Positions 7,764 to 16,379 are shown, counted from the first letter of the stretch. The stretch is DNA of 64,000 nucleotides from Massilia sp. NR 4-1 (GCF_001191005.1 NZ_CP012201.1:2666001-2730000); one strand, 5' to 3'. Made by a program: numbers and translations. Notes: generated from the letters alone by a model not told the origin.

Positions 7764-10235
7764 TTAATGCGCAGGCGTCTGCGGCGCCACTATCGATCCC
7801 GGTACGATGAAAGCGCCGAATTCACGGATCATGCTTTTCACGAAAGGATCGCTGGCGACCGTCGCTTCCGCCGCGCGCTGGCAGGCTTCGCGGTGGGCCT
7901 GGGCTTCGGCGCTGGTGGTATACCAGACCGCGCCGGTTTCCGACTCCACGCGCACCACGCGCTGGAAGCGCTCAGCCAGGGCGGCCGTGAGTTTTTCCAC
8001 GTTGGCGGGCGTGCGCCAGGTTTCGATCGGGCAGCGGATGCGGAACAGCGCGGCGTTGCCGTCGATGCTGCAATCGATCAGCTCCGACTGCGTGGCCAAT
8101 TGCTGGGCCACGCCGCGCAGCGGCAGGTGGGCGGCCAGCAGCGGCCAGTTGCCGTCCCAGTTCAGCTCAGGAATGGGAGTGATCACATATTCATAAGGCG
8201 GCTTTGCCGGCGCTGCCTGGCGCGGCGCGACGGCTGCAGCGGCAGGCGCCTCGTCATAGCCGAGATGCGAAGGGCCGGCCGGCATGGCGGAATCGTCGGA
8301 GAATTCCGTTACCCAGGGCGGCAAATCGTCTTCCCCGGATTGCTGGCGCGCCGGGGCGCGTGGCGCTGCCTGCGGCGCGGCTTGCGCAGCGGATGGCATC
8401 ACGGCTGGTGCGGCGGACTGCGGCACCGCTTGCGCCGGCGCTTCCATCACGGCGGCGCCGGTGGATGTGTCGTCCCAAGGCGCGGCGGCGCGGGCAACGG
8501 GCGCACCGCCCTGCCCGCCCGGCGCGTCTTCCCACGGTGCGGGACGCGCAGCCGCTGGCTGCGGGGCCGCGCTAAAGCCGCCGGCCGAAGGTGCTGGCGC
8601 AGCGCTTGGCGCGGGCGCCGGAGCAAATGCTGGGGCAGCGGCTGGCGCTGGCGCGGCGGCTGGCGCATCGCTTTCCAGCGGCGTGGTTTTCATCGGTGGC
8701 CGTGCGCCAGTGCGGGCAGCCGTGGCGGCGCGGGCCGCTTCCAGCGCCGCATTGATGGCGGCGCGCGCGGGACTCAGCGGCGCGGCGGCGGCGGCCGGAC
8801 GGGCGGCTGGCGCGGCGGCTGCCTGGTGCGGCGGCTGTGCATGGCTCTGCGCTGCAGCGGGCGGCGCCACCGGAATCGGCGCCGCCGCTGCTGGCGCTTG
8901 CGGCATGGGCGCGCCAGCGGCGGCGCCATATGCGGGCGCATCGCCGGCCGCAGGTTGGGAAGCTGCGGCCAGCGCGGCGGCGGCCGGATTCGGGATCACG
9001 CTGGCATGGCTCACGGTGGATACCGATGCCGCGCGCGCCGGCATGCCCGCCACAGCGGCGGCGGCACGGGCCGGATTCGCGCCGGACGGACGAGCCGCTA
9101 CCGGGGCAGCGGCCGGTACGCCGTCTGCCCCGCCGATGCCGGGCCGAAAGGCAAGCATGCGCAACAGGGTCATGGAGAAACCGGCATATTCATCGGGCGC
9201 GAGGCCCAGCTCATTGCGGCCGTGGACGGCGATCTGGTAATACAGCTGCACTTCTTCCGCATCGAAAGCGCCGGCCAGGCGCACGATGTCGGCGTACTCC
9301 GGCAAGTCTTCCGGCACGGCCGAAGGCACGGTCTGCGCCAGCGCGATCCGGTGCAGCAAGGTGCCCAGATCCTGCAAGGCGCCGTTGTACGACAGGCTGC
9401 GCGTGGCCATTTCATCGGCCACCGCCATCAGATCGGCACCATCCTGTTGGGACAGCGCATCGAGCAGGCGAATCAGGTAGGACTGGTCGAGCGCGCCCAG
9501 CATGCCCTGCACCGCATCCAGCGTCACCGCACCGGCAGCGTAGGCAATCGCCTGGTCGGTCAGCGACAGCGCGTCGCGCATCGAACCGTGTGCGCCCTGG
9601 GCCAGCAGGCGCAAGGCGGGATGCTCGAAGCTGACGTTTTCCTGGCCCAGGATGTTTTCCAGGTGGCCGACGATATGCCCTGGCGGCATCTGCTTCAGAT
9701 TGAACTGCAGGCAGCGCGACAGCACCGTGACCGGAATTTTTTGCGGATCGGTGGTCGCCAGGATGAATTTCACGTGCTCGGGCGGTTCTTCCAGCGTCTT
9801 CAGCATCGAGTTGAAGGCGTGGTTGGTCAGCATGTGCACCTCGTCGATCATATAGACCTTGAAGCGCGCGTTGGACGGCGCGTACACCGCCTGCTCCAGC
9901 AGCTGGGCCATTTCATCGACGCCACGATTCGACGCCGCGTCCATCTCTATATAGTCGACAAAGCGGCCGCCGTCGATGGCGGTACAGGCTTCGCACACGC
10001 CGCAGGGGGTGGCGGTGATGCCGCCCGTGCCGTCCGGCCCGACGCAGTTGAGCGATTTGGCCAGGATGCGCGACAAGGTGGTCTTGCCGACGCCGCGCGT
10101 GCCCGTGAACAGATAGGCGTGGTGCAGGCGGCCGCTGTGCAGCGCATGCGTGAGCGCGCGCACGACGTGCTCCTGGCCGACGAGCGTTTCAAAGTTCCGG
10201 GGACGGTATTTGCGAGCTAGGACTTGATAGGACAT
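7764..10235 (-). CDS. dnaX: DNA polymerase III subunit gamma/tau
   Basis: An 823-residue clamp-loader ATPase. The AAA+ module begins at once (MSYQVLARKYRPRNFETLVG) and shows Walker A GTRGVGKTT (K51), a zinc-binding cysteine set (C64, C78, C81, C84), Walker B MIDEVHML (D131, E132) and the SRC arginine-finger motif (R174). The middle (about residues 375-640) is a long Ala/Pro-rich linker, followed by the tau C-terminal domain that binds the polymerase and helicase. I see no A-rich slippery heptamer in the linker, so an Escherichia coli-style frameshift producing gamma is not evident here. It heads the dnaX-ybaB-yciI-recR operon. Its start lies about 110 bp from the SRP RNA gene, which is transcribed in the same direction. 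Confidence 0.97.
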   Translation of the reverse strand: MSYQVLARKYRPRNFETLVGQEHVVRALTHALHSGRLHHAYLFTGTRGVGKTTLSRILAKSLNCVGPDGTGGITATPCGVCEACTAIDGGRFVDYIEMDAASNRGVDEMAQLLEQAVYAPSNARFKVYMIDEVHMLTNHAFNSMLKTLEEPPEHVKFILATTDPQKIPVTVLSRCLQFNLKQMPPGHIVGHLENILGQENVSFEHPALRLLAQGAHGSMRDALSLTDQAIAYAAGAVTLDAVQGMLGALDQSYLIRLLDALSQQDGADLMAVADEMATRSLSYNGALQDLGTLLHRIALAQTVPSAVPEDLPEYADIVRLAGAFDAEEVQLYYQIAVHGRNELGLAPDEYAGFSMTLLRMLAFRPGIGGADGVPAAAPVAARPSGANPARAAAAVAGMPARAASVSTVSHASVIPNPAAAALAAASQPAAGDAPAYGAAAGAPMPQAPAAAAPIPVAPPAAAQSHAQPPHQAAAAPAARPAAAAAPLSPARAAINAALEAARAATAARTGARPPMKTTPLESDAPAAAPAPAAAPAFAPAPAPSAAPAPSAGGFSAAPQPAAARPAPWEDAPGGQGGAPVARAAAPWDDTSTGAAVMEAPAQAVPQSAAPAVMPSAAQAAPQAAPRAPARQQSGEDDLPPWVTEFSDDSAMPAGPSHLGYDEAPAAAAVAPRQAAPAKPPYEYVITPIPELNWDGNWPLLAAHLPLRGVAQQLATQSELIDCSIDGNAALFRIRCPIETWRTPANVEKLTAALAERFQRVVRVESETGAVWYTTSAEAQAHREACQRAAEATVASDPFVKSMIREFGAFIVPGSIVAPQTPAH

Positions 10236-10313
10236 TCGCTGATTTTACCGTAGATGCCAGTCCAGCGGACAAGATTAGACGGCGCGCGCCTGTCGCGCAG
10301 CGGGCCGGAAATG

Positions 10314-10339
10314 AAAAAAGCTGCCATAAGCAGCTTTTT
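10314..10339 (-). terminator. Rho-independent terminator of the SRP RNA gene
   Basis: On the minus strand a perfect stem AAGCTGC/GCAGCTT with a short loop runs into a T-tract. It starts 9 nt beyond the predicted 3' end of the SRP RNA and precedes dnaX. Confidence 0.85.
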
Positions 10340-10347
10340 CGATAAGA

Positions 10348-10443
10348 GGCGAGCCTGATCTGCGGCACTTGCGGTGAACAGCTTTGGCTGCTTCGTTCCC
10401 GACCTGACCAGGTTAACCGTGCCACAATGCGCAGGGGCCCGCC
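10348..10443 (-). ncRNA. ffs: Bacterial small signal recognition particle RNA (4.5S)
   Basis: The minus strand carries the SRP RNA hallmark apical domain: CCTGGTCAGGTCGGGAACG followed by AAGCAGCC. The ends pair (GGCGGGCC with GGCTCGCC, eight pairs including one G-T), giving a single hairpin of about 96 nt, close to the usual length for the small bacterial form. This RNA binds Ffh and is needed for co-translational membrane targeting. A terminator follows immediately. The location between ubiD and dnaX on the same strand fits betaproteobacterial genomes. End positions are inferred from the terminal pairing and may be off by a few nucleotides. Confidence 0.93.
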
Positions 10444-10512
10444 AGACGCAATTATAACCGACCGGCGGATTTCGTGGGTGCGGAATCGCACCCTGCTGTT
10501 TACAAGCCGAGT

Positions 10513-11997
10513 TTACAGGCCGAGCTGCTGCCAGATCTGGTCCACGCGCCCCTTCACTTCCGGCGTCATCTGGATGGTCGTGCCCCATTCGCGGCTGGTT
10601 TCGCCCGGCCACTTATTGGTCGCATCGATGCCCATCTTGCTGCCAAGGCCACTGATAGGCGAAGCGAAGTCCAGGTAATCGATCGGCGTGTTGTCGACCA
10701 GGGTGGTATCGCGGATCGGATCGACGCGGCTGGTAATGGCCCAGATCACCTCTTTCCAGTCGCGGATATTCACATCCTCGTCCACCACCACAATGAACTT
10801 GGTATACATGAACTGGCGCAGGAAACTCCATACGCCGAACATCACGCGCTTGGCGTGGCCCGCATACTGCTTGCGGATCTGCACCACGGCCATGCGGTAG
10901 CTGCAGCCTTCCGGCGGCAAGTAGAAATCGGTGATTTCGCTGAACTGCTTTTGCAGCAGCGGCACGAAGACTTCGTTCAGCGCCAGGCCCAATACCGCCG
11001 GCTCGTCCGGCGGCTTGCCTGTATACGTGGAGTGGTAGATCGGATCGCGCCGCATCGTGATGCGGTCGATGGTGAAGACCGGGAACCAGTCCTGCTCATT
11101 ATAGTAACCGGTGTGGTCGCCATACGGGCCCTCCAGCGCATGCTCGTAGCCGGATGGATGATTCTCGTCCGGATAGATATGCCCTTCCAGCACAATCTCG
11201 GCCGATGCCGGCACGCGCAGCTCGCTGCCGATGGCTTTGACCAGCTCCGTGCGGCTGCCGCGCAGCAGGCCGGCGAACTGGTATTCGGACAGGGAATCCG
11301 GCACCGGCGTCACCGCGCCCAGAATCGTGGCCGGATCGGCGCCCAGCGCCACCGCCACCGGATACGGCTGGCCCTTATTCTTGATGGCGTGCTCGCGGAA
11401 ATCGAGCGCGCCGCCGCGATGCGCCAGCCAGCGCATGATGACTTTGTTCCGGCCCAGCACCTGCTGGCGATAAATGCCCAGGTTCTGCCGCTTTTTATTC
11501 GGTCCCTTGGTAATCACCAGGCCCCAGGTAATCAGCGGCGCCACGTCGCCCGGCCAGCAGTGCTGGATCGGCAGGCGGCCCAGATCGACGTCATTGCCCT
11601 CCCAGACGATTTCCTGGCAAGGCGCGCCGCGCATTTCCTTCGGCGCCATATCCCATAAGGCTTTCACCAGCGAGCCGAGACCCATCAGATCCTTGAAATC
11701 CTTGGGCGGCTCCGGTTCTTTCAGGCGCGCCAGCACATGGCCGATCTTGCGCAACTCGCCCAGATCCTCGGCGCCCATGCCCAGCGCCACGCGGCGCGTG
11801 GTGCCGAACAGATTGCCCAGCACGGGGATGTCGAAACCGGCCGGTTTCTCGAACAGCAGGGCCGGACCTTCGGCGCGCAAGGTGCGGTCGCAGATCTCGG
11901 TCATCTCCAAATATGGCGAAACTGGCAAGGAAATGTGCTTTAGTTCGCCCATCCGTTGCAGTTGGGAAATAAAATCTCGCAGATCCGAATATTTCAT
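10513..11997 (-). CDS. ubiD: 4-hydroxy-3-polyprenylbenzoate decarboxylase UbiD
   Basis: A 494-residue protein matching UbiD end to end: MKYSDLRDFISQLQ at the start, LFGTTRRVALGMG, the GPYGDHTGYYNEQDWFP segment near the prenylated-FMN site, YHSTYTGKPPDEPAVLG and DATNKWPGE near the C-terminus. It removes the carboxyl group from 4-hydroxy-3-polyprenylbenzoate in ubiquinone synthesis and needs the prenylated flavin made by UbiX. No ubiX is visible in the window. The gene stands alone, with the SRP RNA gene 69 bp downstream on the same strand and the AT-rich intergenic region upstream. The start is supported by the conserved N-terminal residues. Confidence 0.97.
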   Translation of the reverse strand: MKYSDLRDFISQLQRMGELKHISLPVSPYLEMTEICDRTLRAEGPALLFEKPAGFDIPVLGNLFGTTRRVALGMGAEDLGELRKIGHVLARLKEPEPPKDFKDLMGLGSLVKALWDMAPKEMRGAPCQEIVWEGNDVDLGRLPIQHCWPGDVAPLITWGLVITKGPNKKRQNLGIYRQQVLGRNKVIMRWLAHRGGALDFREHAIKNKGQPYPVAVALGADPATILGAVTPVPDSLSEYQFAGLLRGSRTELVKAIGSELRVPASAEIVLEGHIYPDENHPSGYEHALEGPYGDHTGYYNEQDWFPVFTIDRITMRRDPIYHSTYTGKPPDEPAVLGLALNEVFVPLLQKQFSEITDFYLPPEGCSYRMAVVQIRKQYAGHAKRVMFGVWSFLRQFMYTKFIVVVDEDVNIRDWKEVIWAITSRVDPIRDTTLVDNTPIDYLDFASPISGLGSKMGIDATNKWPGETSREWGTTIQMTPEVKGRVDQIWQQLGL

Positions 11998-12130
11998 ACT
12001 TTTTTACGATTTTTTCTGTTTAAACAGGCTAACTGAAGAGTTTCGATCAAGTGCTTGATTCTATTGGTTTTTGCTCAAACCTGCCTGGCAAAATCATATC
12101 CAAAAGTAATAAAGAATCGATTCGTTAGTA

Positions 12131-12159
12131 TTGACGTGGTATATTGTGCCTCCTACAAT
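12131..12159 (+). promoter_or_regulatory. Near-consensus sigma70 promoter
   Basis: TTGACG and TACAAT hexamers are separated by exactly 17 bp, pointing rightward. The predicted start site near 12166 would make a short leader for the small frame at 12180 and a leader of about 310 nt for the transglycosylase gene at 12475. Confidence 0.7.
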
Positions 12160-12179
12160 CCACCCTACTTGAAGAGGAC

Positions 12180-12323
12180 ATGGCAAGAACGCCAACTAAT
12201 TGTCGCTCATTCATTCACGGAGTCGGGGCTCCACATGACATTTTAAGGAGTGTTTTTCACGAGGCGTCTGCCTCCTCCCCCGAAAAAAGTTGTATTGCGA
12301 CTGGTTCTACTACATATCAGTAA
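12180..12323 (+). CDS. Possible 47-residue small protein, unrecognised
   Basis: An ATG-initiated frame of 47 codons begins about 14 nt after the predicted transcription start of the strong promoter at 12131. The sequence begins MARTPTNCRSFIHGVGAP and contains three cysteines... of these two are clear (C8 and C38); it has no membrane segment or known motif. The purine-rich AAGAGG stretch upstream ends only 2 nt from the ATG, which is close for a ribosome-binding site. It could equally be part of an untranslated leader or a small RNA. I do not recognise it, and the call rests mainly on its position behind the promoter. Confidence 0.25.
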   Translation: MARTPTNCRSFIHGVGAPHDILRSVFHEASASSPEKSCIATGSTTYQ

Positions 12324-12474
12324 TCAGCTCTAGCAAGCAATGATGGCGTCCAGCGCGCAGGCCTCCGGCCGCGGCGGGCGATGATAATTCTGATGCACGG
12401 CTTTGGCACACCGGCACGACCGCGCTTTTGCGCGGCGATGGTGCGTCCTCGGCAGTCATTCCAGAGGAGTTTCT

Positions 12475-13329
12475 ATGAACCATAATCTGATTGCGCGGCT
12501 GTCCATGCCGCAAATTTCAGTGCGTAGTCTCTTGACTACGGCTCAGCACACGCTGACGATTTTTGGCGTTTCCGCCCTGGTAGTCATTGCAGTACTGTTT
12601 GTCCGTCCCGACCTGGCTCGCCAACTGAGCAAAAGTCTGACGGAAGAGCCGGCCCCCGAAGTGGTGGCCGTCACCGCGCCGCCGCTGTCCGAACTGATGG
12701 ACGCATCGGCCGCTACCACCAAAACCAGCGCAGCAGCCCAGCTGACGCCGGAAGAAAAAGCCCTGATGGGCACCCGCAAGCAGCAGGAATGGGTGACCAG
12801 TTGGCTGTCCAAACGCTACCGCGTGGCCGGCGATGCGGCCAATATGCTGGTATCGACCGCGTATCTGACCGCGCATGAGATCAAGCTCGACCCGCTGCTG
12901 ATCCTGGCCGTGATGGCGATCGAATCCGGCCTGAATCCGTTCGCGGAAAGCCCGATGGGTGCGCAAGGCCTGATGCAGGTGATGTCCAAGGTGCACCACG
13001 ACCGCTTCCAGGAAATGGGCGGCGTGCAGGCGGCGCTGAATCCGGTGGCCAATATCCGCGTCGGTTCGCAGATCCTGAAGGATTATGTGACCCGTGGCGG
13101 CTCGGTTGAAGCCGGCCTGAAAACCTATGTCGGCGCTGCGGCCTTTGAAACCGACGATGGCTATGGCTCGAAAGTGCTGGCCGAATACCGGCGCCTGAAG
13201 CAGGTCTCGGCCGGCAAGAAAGTGCCGACGATCACCCCGATCATGGCTGCCGCTGCGGCGCCCAAAGCCACCGCCGTGGCCAGCAGTGGCGCCAAGCCGA
13301 TGGAAACGGAACAACTGGCTGGCCTGTAA
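12475..13329 (+). CDS. Membrane-anchored lytic transglycosylase (SLT domain)
   Basis: A 284-residue protein with an N-terminal membrane anchor (TIFGVSALVVIAVLFV, about residues 24-40), a low-complexity linker, and a soluble lytic transglycosylase domain from about residue 110. The domain shows the catalytic glutamate in AIESGLNPFA (E150) and the GAQGLMQVM motif. A C-terminal Ala-rich tail follows. It would cleave peptidoglycan glycan strands in the periplasm. I chose the ATG at 12475 because CAGAGGAG lies just upstream and the alternative start at 12403 adds an Arg-rich extension. It appears to be monocistronic: a promoter lies in the 477-bp region upstream and a strong terminator 20 bp downstream. 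Confidence 0.88.
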   Translation: MNHNLIARLSMPQISVRSLLTTAQHTLTIFGVSALVVIAVLFVRPDLARQLSKSLTEEPAPEVVAVTAPPLSELMDASAATTKTSAAAQLTPEEKALMGTRKQQEWVTSWLSKRYRVAGDAANMLVSTAYLTAHEIKLDPLLILAVMAIESGLNPFAESPMGAQGLMQVMSKVHHDRFQEMGGVQAALNPVANIRVGSQILKDYVTRGGSVEAGLKTYVGAAAFETDDGYGSKVLAEYRRLKQVSAGKKVPTITPIMAAAAAPKATAVASSGAKPMETEQLAGL

Positions 13330-13349
13330 TCCAGCCAGCGGAAACGATG

Positions 13350-13375
13350 AAGCCACCTTGCGGTGGCTTTTTTTT
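13350..13375 (+). terminator. Rho-independent terminator after the transglycosylase gene
   Basis: A perfect 7-bp stem AGCCACC/GGTGGCT with loop TTGC is followed by eight T residues. It lies between the transglycosylase stop and the convergent DUF1640 gene. Confidence 0.92.
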
Positions 13376-13379
13376 CGTC

Positions 13380-13691
13380 TCAGAACAGCAGCTTCACAAC
13401 GATAGCGGCCAACAGACCGGTCTGGATCAGACCGAACGCCGCGCCAACGGTCAGCACCCAGCGCATCGTGTTCTGATTTTGCTCGGCAACCACCTTATCT
13501 ATATAAGCACGCTGCTTTTCGAACTCAGCCGTCATTTTGTATTCGAGCTTCTCGACTGCGGCGGCGACACCTGTCAGTTCCTGCATGATCTCCCCCGTCG
13601 TTTCAGCCAGCACATCCGCCTGGGAAGGTGAAAAGCCTGCATCAATCAAACGCTTGGCATATTGATGGGCGTCAAAGGCTGCTGCGGCCAT
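13380..13691 (-). CDS. DUF1640-type coiled-coil membrane protein
   Basis: A 103-residue protein resembling the bacterial DUF1640 family, related to the coiled-coil domain of mitochondrial CCDC90/MCUR1 proteins. It begins with the family-typical FDAHQYAKRLIDAGFSPSQA segment (residues 6-25). A coiled coil follows (about 28-72), and a C-terminal membrane helix (about 78-100, VLTVGAAFGLIQTGLLAAIVV). A clear site GGAG lies 5 nt before the ATG. The function of bacterial members is unknown, and the gene stands alone, convergent with the transglycosylase gene across a terminator. The tail-anchored topology suggests an inner-membrane oligomeric protein; this is an inference from its layout. Confidence 0.72.
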   Translation of the reverse strand: MAAAAFDAHQYAKRLIDAGFSPSQADVLAETTGEIMQELTGVAAAVEKLEYKMTAEFEKQRAYIDKVVAEQNQNTMRWVLTVGAAFGLIQTGLLAAIVVKLLF

Positions 13692-13782
13692 GGCAACTCC
13701 GGATTCAAATGATTATGCCATGTTCCCACGCATACCCTCGCCAGCCTTAGACGCAACGCAAATGCTCAGTGCCCTCGGCTTT

Positions 13783-15054
13783 CTACGCAGGGAAGTGCAA
13801 GCTGGCGCGCACGCCGCCGGCGTTGGCGTTGGCGACATGCAGTCTTACGCCATGGCGCTGAGCCAGGCGGTGCGCGATCGACAGGCCCAGGCCCAAGCCC
13901 TGGCTCCCATCCCCTTTAACGCCAGCTTCGTAGAGACGCTCGGCCACGGCGGAGGGAATGCCGCTGCCGCTATCGCTTACCATCACGCTGCCGTCTTCGA
14001 AGGTAATCCGCACCTCACCTTGCTGCGTATTGGCGAAGGCGTTGCTGACCAGATTCGAGAGCAGGATATCGAGCACGTTGGCAGGGCAGCGCGCTTGCGC
14101 GGCCGCATCCACCTCAACGGCGACCTGCACCGGCTTGCCGTCGAGCAGATGGGCGAAGCGCACCACGGCCGCTTCGATGGATGGCAGCAATGCGCTGGCG
14201 CTGGCGGCCGGCGCATCGTTTTCACGGGCCAGCGCCAGCAAGGCAGCCAGGCTTTGCTCCATATGGCCGGCGGCGCTGCGAATGCGCGCGAGCTGGCCGG
14301 CCGCTTGCGGCGCCAGCGGCTGTTGCTCCAGCAGATAGGCCGCGCCGCCGATCACGGCCAGCGGCGTGCGCAGTTCGTGGCTGGCGTCGCGCGTGAAATG
14401 CTGTTCGCGCTCGATGAAGGCGGCGGTACGGGCCAAGGCATCTTCCAGGGCGCGGGCCAGGGCGCCGATTTCATTGTCGGGAAAATCGGCGGCGAACTGG
14501 CGCGGCAACTGCTCCGGCTTCGCGCCCGAGACCAGTTGCGCCAGCCGCGTCAGCGGCGCACTCGCCCGCTCCGCCAGCCAGTAGCCAAGCAGCAGGGTGA
14601 AGGCGACAATGGCCAACATCGCGGCGCCAAGGAAACCCAGGATAAATGGCAGGCGCGGACGCACCACCAGTTCGCCGCTGACTTCAGCCAGCAAATACAG
14701 CGGAGCCGTGCGGCCCGCAAGCCGCAATTCGCGCAAATGGTAGTGGCGGCCTTGCTGGCCGAAGAACTCTCCGCTGCGCGGCCCGGCTGGTAACTGGCCC
14801 GCCAGATCGGCCGGCATCGGGTCCGCGCCGTCCAGTAGGCGCACCGTGTCGCGCAAGGGATGCGCCAGCGCACCATGCTCGGACCAGCTGCGCTGCTGGT
14901 GCGCCGTTTCCTGCTTCAGGATATTGGCGAAGAAATCGTCTTCGACCGAGTAGACGAACAGCAGGCCGAAAACGCTGAAGCACAGCGCGGTGAACAAGGC
15001 CACCAGGGCGAAGGCCAGCATCAGCCGGCGGCGCAGGCTCGCGGCGGGCTTCAT
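13783..15054 (-). CDS. QseC-like sensor histidine kinase
   Basis: A 423-residue inner-membrane kinase with a first transmembrane helix at about residues 11-35, a periplasmic sensor region, a second helix near 150-170, a HAMP-like linker, HisKA with SHELRTPLAV (H226), and HATPase_c with NLVSNAF, DSGSGIP and GLGLGLSIA. The start is the ATG that overlaps the stop of the upstream response-regulator gene as ATGA; a longer in-frame extension inside that gene is not protein-like. The pair resembles QseBC/PmrAB-type systems by domain layout. The signal sensed cannot be read from the sequence. Confidence 0.9.
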   Translation of the reverse strand: MKPAASLRRRLMLAFALVALFTALCFSVFGLLFVYSVEDDFFANILKQETAHQQRSWSEHGALAHPLRDTVRLLDGADPMPADLAGQLPAGPRSGEFFGQQGRHYHLRELRLAGRTAPLYLLAEVSGELVVRPRLPFILGFLGAAMLAIVAFTLLLGYWLAERASAPLTRLAQLVSGAKPEQLPRQFAADFPDNEIGALARALEDALARTAAFIEREQHFTRDASHELRTPLAVIGGAAYLLEQQPLAPQAAGQLARIRSAAGHMEQSLAALLALARENDAPAASASALLPSIEAAVVRFAHLLDGKPVQVAVEVDAAAQARCPANVLDILLSNLVSNAFANTQQGEVRITFEDGSVMVSDSGSGIPSAVAERLYEAGVKGDGSQGLGLGLSIAHRLAQRHGVRLHVANANAGGVRASLHFPA

Positions 15055-15716
15055 GCTTCCGCATCCAGCCGGAAGCCGACGCCATGCACGGTCTGCAGCA
15101 TGGGCTTGTCGAAAGGTTTGTCGAGTTCCTGCCGCAGCAGATAGAGGTGGCTGCGCAAGGCGTCGGAATCGGGCGGCTCGTCCTGCCACAGCTTGCGCGT
15201 CAATTCGGAGCGCGTGAGAATGCGCGGATGGGCTTCGGCCAGCGCCAGCAAAATGCGGTAGGACTGCGGATTCAGCTTGAGCGCCTGCCCGGCGCGCGCG
15301 GCCGTCTGGCTGCGGCGGTCGATGCATAGAGCGCCAACCGCCAATTGATAATCCTGCCGGCGCAGCGCCAGGGCGCGGCAGCGCGCCAGCAACTCTTCCG
15401 GCGCAAAGGGCTTGACCAGGTAATCGTCGGCGCCGCTGTCGAAGCCGGCGAGCTTGTCCTGCAAGGTGTCGCGCGCGGTCAGCATCAGGATGGGCAGGCG
15501 GCGCGGCAGCTGCTGGCGCAGATGGCGGCAGACTTCCAGGCCGTCCATGCCCGGCAGGGCCAGGTCGAGAACCAGCACATCGTAGTCCTGCTCCAGCGCC
15601 AGCTTCAAGCCATGCGGCCCGTCGCCGGCAAAGTCCGCGCTATGGCCGCCCTGCTGTAGCACTTCGGCCAGGTTGCGGGCCAGCAGCGCGTTATCCTCCA
15701 CCACCAGTACATGCAT
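15051..15716 (-). CDS. OmpR-family response regulator (QseB-like)
   Basis: A 221-residue transcription factor with a receiver domain (acidic pocket VVEDN, phospho-acceptor D51 in LVLDLALPGMDG, conserved T and K in MLTARD and LVKPFAPEEL). A C-terminal winged-helix DNA-binding domain (about residues 125-218) carries LTRSELTRKLWQ-like and LYLLRQELDKPF segments. It is the first gene of a two-gene operon and overlaps its kinase by 4 bp, giving coupled translation. No target operator is apparent near its promoter region (15717-15837). Confidence 0.93.
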   Translation of the reverse strand: MHVLVVEDNALLARNLAEVLQQGGHSADFAGDGPHGLKLALEQDYDVLVLDLALPGMDGLEVCRHLRQQLPRRLPILMLTARDTLQDKLAGFDSGADDYLVKPFAPEELLARCRALALRRQDYQLAVGALCIDRRSQTAARAGQALKLNPQSYRILLALAEAHPRILTRSELTRKLWQDEPPDSDALRSHLYLLRQELDKPFDKPMLQTVHGVGFRLDAEA

Positions 15717-15837
15717 CGTCGTCTATCCCTTGGCCAGGCGCTGCAGATGATATGCGTCGACCACCCGCCATTGCAGGATGGCGGCCAGCGATGCATCAGG
15801 ACCGGCATCTTATCAGCCGGTGTGTGAAAGCGATGTG

Positions 15838-15871
15838 AAAATGCCGCCCGGCCGGGAAGGCGGGGCGGCAT
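15838..15871 (-). terminator. Probable terminator of the ribBA-ribH-nusB operon
   Basis: A 9-bp perfect inverted repeat (ATGCCGCCC/GGGCGGCAT) with a GC-rich loop is followed on the minus strand by TTTTC. It lies 37 bp beyond the nusB stop. The T-run is short, so strength is uncertain. Confidence 0.55.
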
Positions 15872-15908
15872 GGCGGTGCCGGAGGCGGGTGCGTGGACCC
15901 GCGGCAGA

Positions 15909-16379
15909 TCAGCGTTTCTTGTCGCCGGCGACTTCGTCGGCGCGCAGCTTGGCGGACAGCTTGTCCAGCACGCCGTTGACGTATTTGTGGCCGTCGATGC
16001 CGCCGAAGGATTTGGTCAGCTCGACCGCTTCGTTGATCACCACGCGGTATGGGATCTCGGGGTGGTTCTTGAACTCGTAAGCGCCGATCAGCAGCACGGC
16101 GTGCTCGATCGGGGACAGTTCGGCCACGCCGCGGTCCACCAGCGGCGCGAAGGTCTCGCGCAGGGCGACGGAATCCTTGATGGCACCGTACAGCAGATTG
16201 GTGAAGTACTCGGCGTCGGCCTTGTCGAAGCCGTGCGCGGCGCGGATATTGTTGACGACCGTGGTCGCATCTTCGTTATTCAGCAGCCACTGATACAGAC
16301 CCTGCAGCGCGAACTCGCGCGCGCGGTGGCGCGGCGTGCGGTTCTTGCTCGGATTGGCGTGTGCAGATTTATCGGTCAT
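15909..16379 (-). CDS. nusB: Transcription antitermination factor NusB
   Basis: A 156-residue protein of the all-helical NusB family, which binds boxA RNA with NusE (S10) to support rRNA antitermination. Recognisable features are RHRAREFALQGLYQWL near residues 17-32, the VDRGVAELSPIEHAVLLIGAYE core, IPYRVVINEAVELTKSFG, and VNGVLDKLSAKLR at the C-terminus. It lies 56 bp downstream of ribH on the same strand, the common ribH-nusB arrangement. The N-terminus has a short charged extension before the conserved helix. A probable terminator follows. Confidence 0.96.
   Translation of the reverse strand: MTDKSAHANPSKNRTPRHRAREFALQGLYQWLLNNEDATTVVNNIRAAHGFDKADAEYFTNLLYGAIKDSVALRETFAPLVDRGVAELSPIEHAVLLIGAYEFKNHPEIPYRVVINEAVELTKSFGGIDGHKYVNGVLDKLSAKLRADEVAGDKKR

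Larger units (their letters stand above)
11998..12474 (+). other. AT-rich 477-bp intergenic region between ubiD and a lytic transglycosylase gene
   Basis: This is the longest non-coding stretch on the host side. Base composition drops clearly below the surroundings in the first 320 bp. It holds a near-consensus plus-strand promoter (12131-12159) and a possible 47-codon frame behind it (12180-12323). A small hairpin (GAGGC/GCCTC, loop GTCT) lies near 12260. The rest is a long leader before the transglycosylase start. I see no tRNA or known riboswitch in it. Confidence 0.6.

Noticed and set aside
8200..9120. A dnaX frameshift site producing gamma
   Set aside because: No A-rich slippery heptamer occurs in the Ala/Pro-rich linker coding region on the minus strand.
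7755..10220. An 821-codon plus-strand frame opposite dnaX
   Set aside because: It is Arg/Gly-rich without domain structure and lies entirely antisense to a clear DnaX. Long antisense frames are common in DNA of this GC content.
12055..12246. A 63-codon plus-strand frame in the ubiD-transglycosylase gap
   Set aside because: It starts upstream of the strong promoter and spans its hexamers, so it would not be fully transcribed from that promoter. It has no ribosome-binding site and no recognisable sequence.
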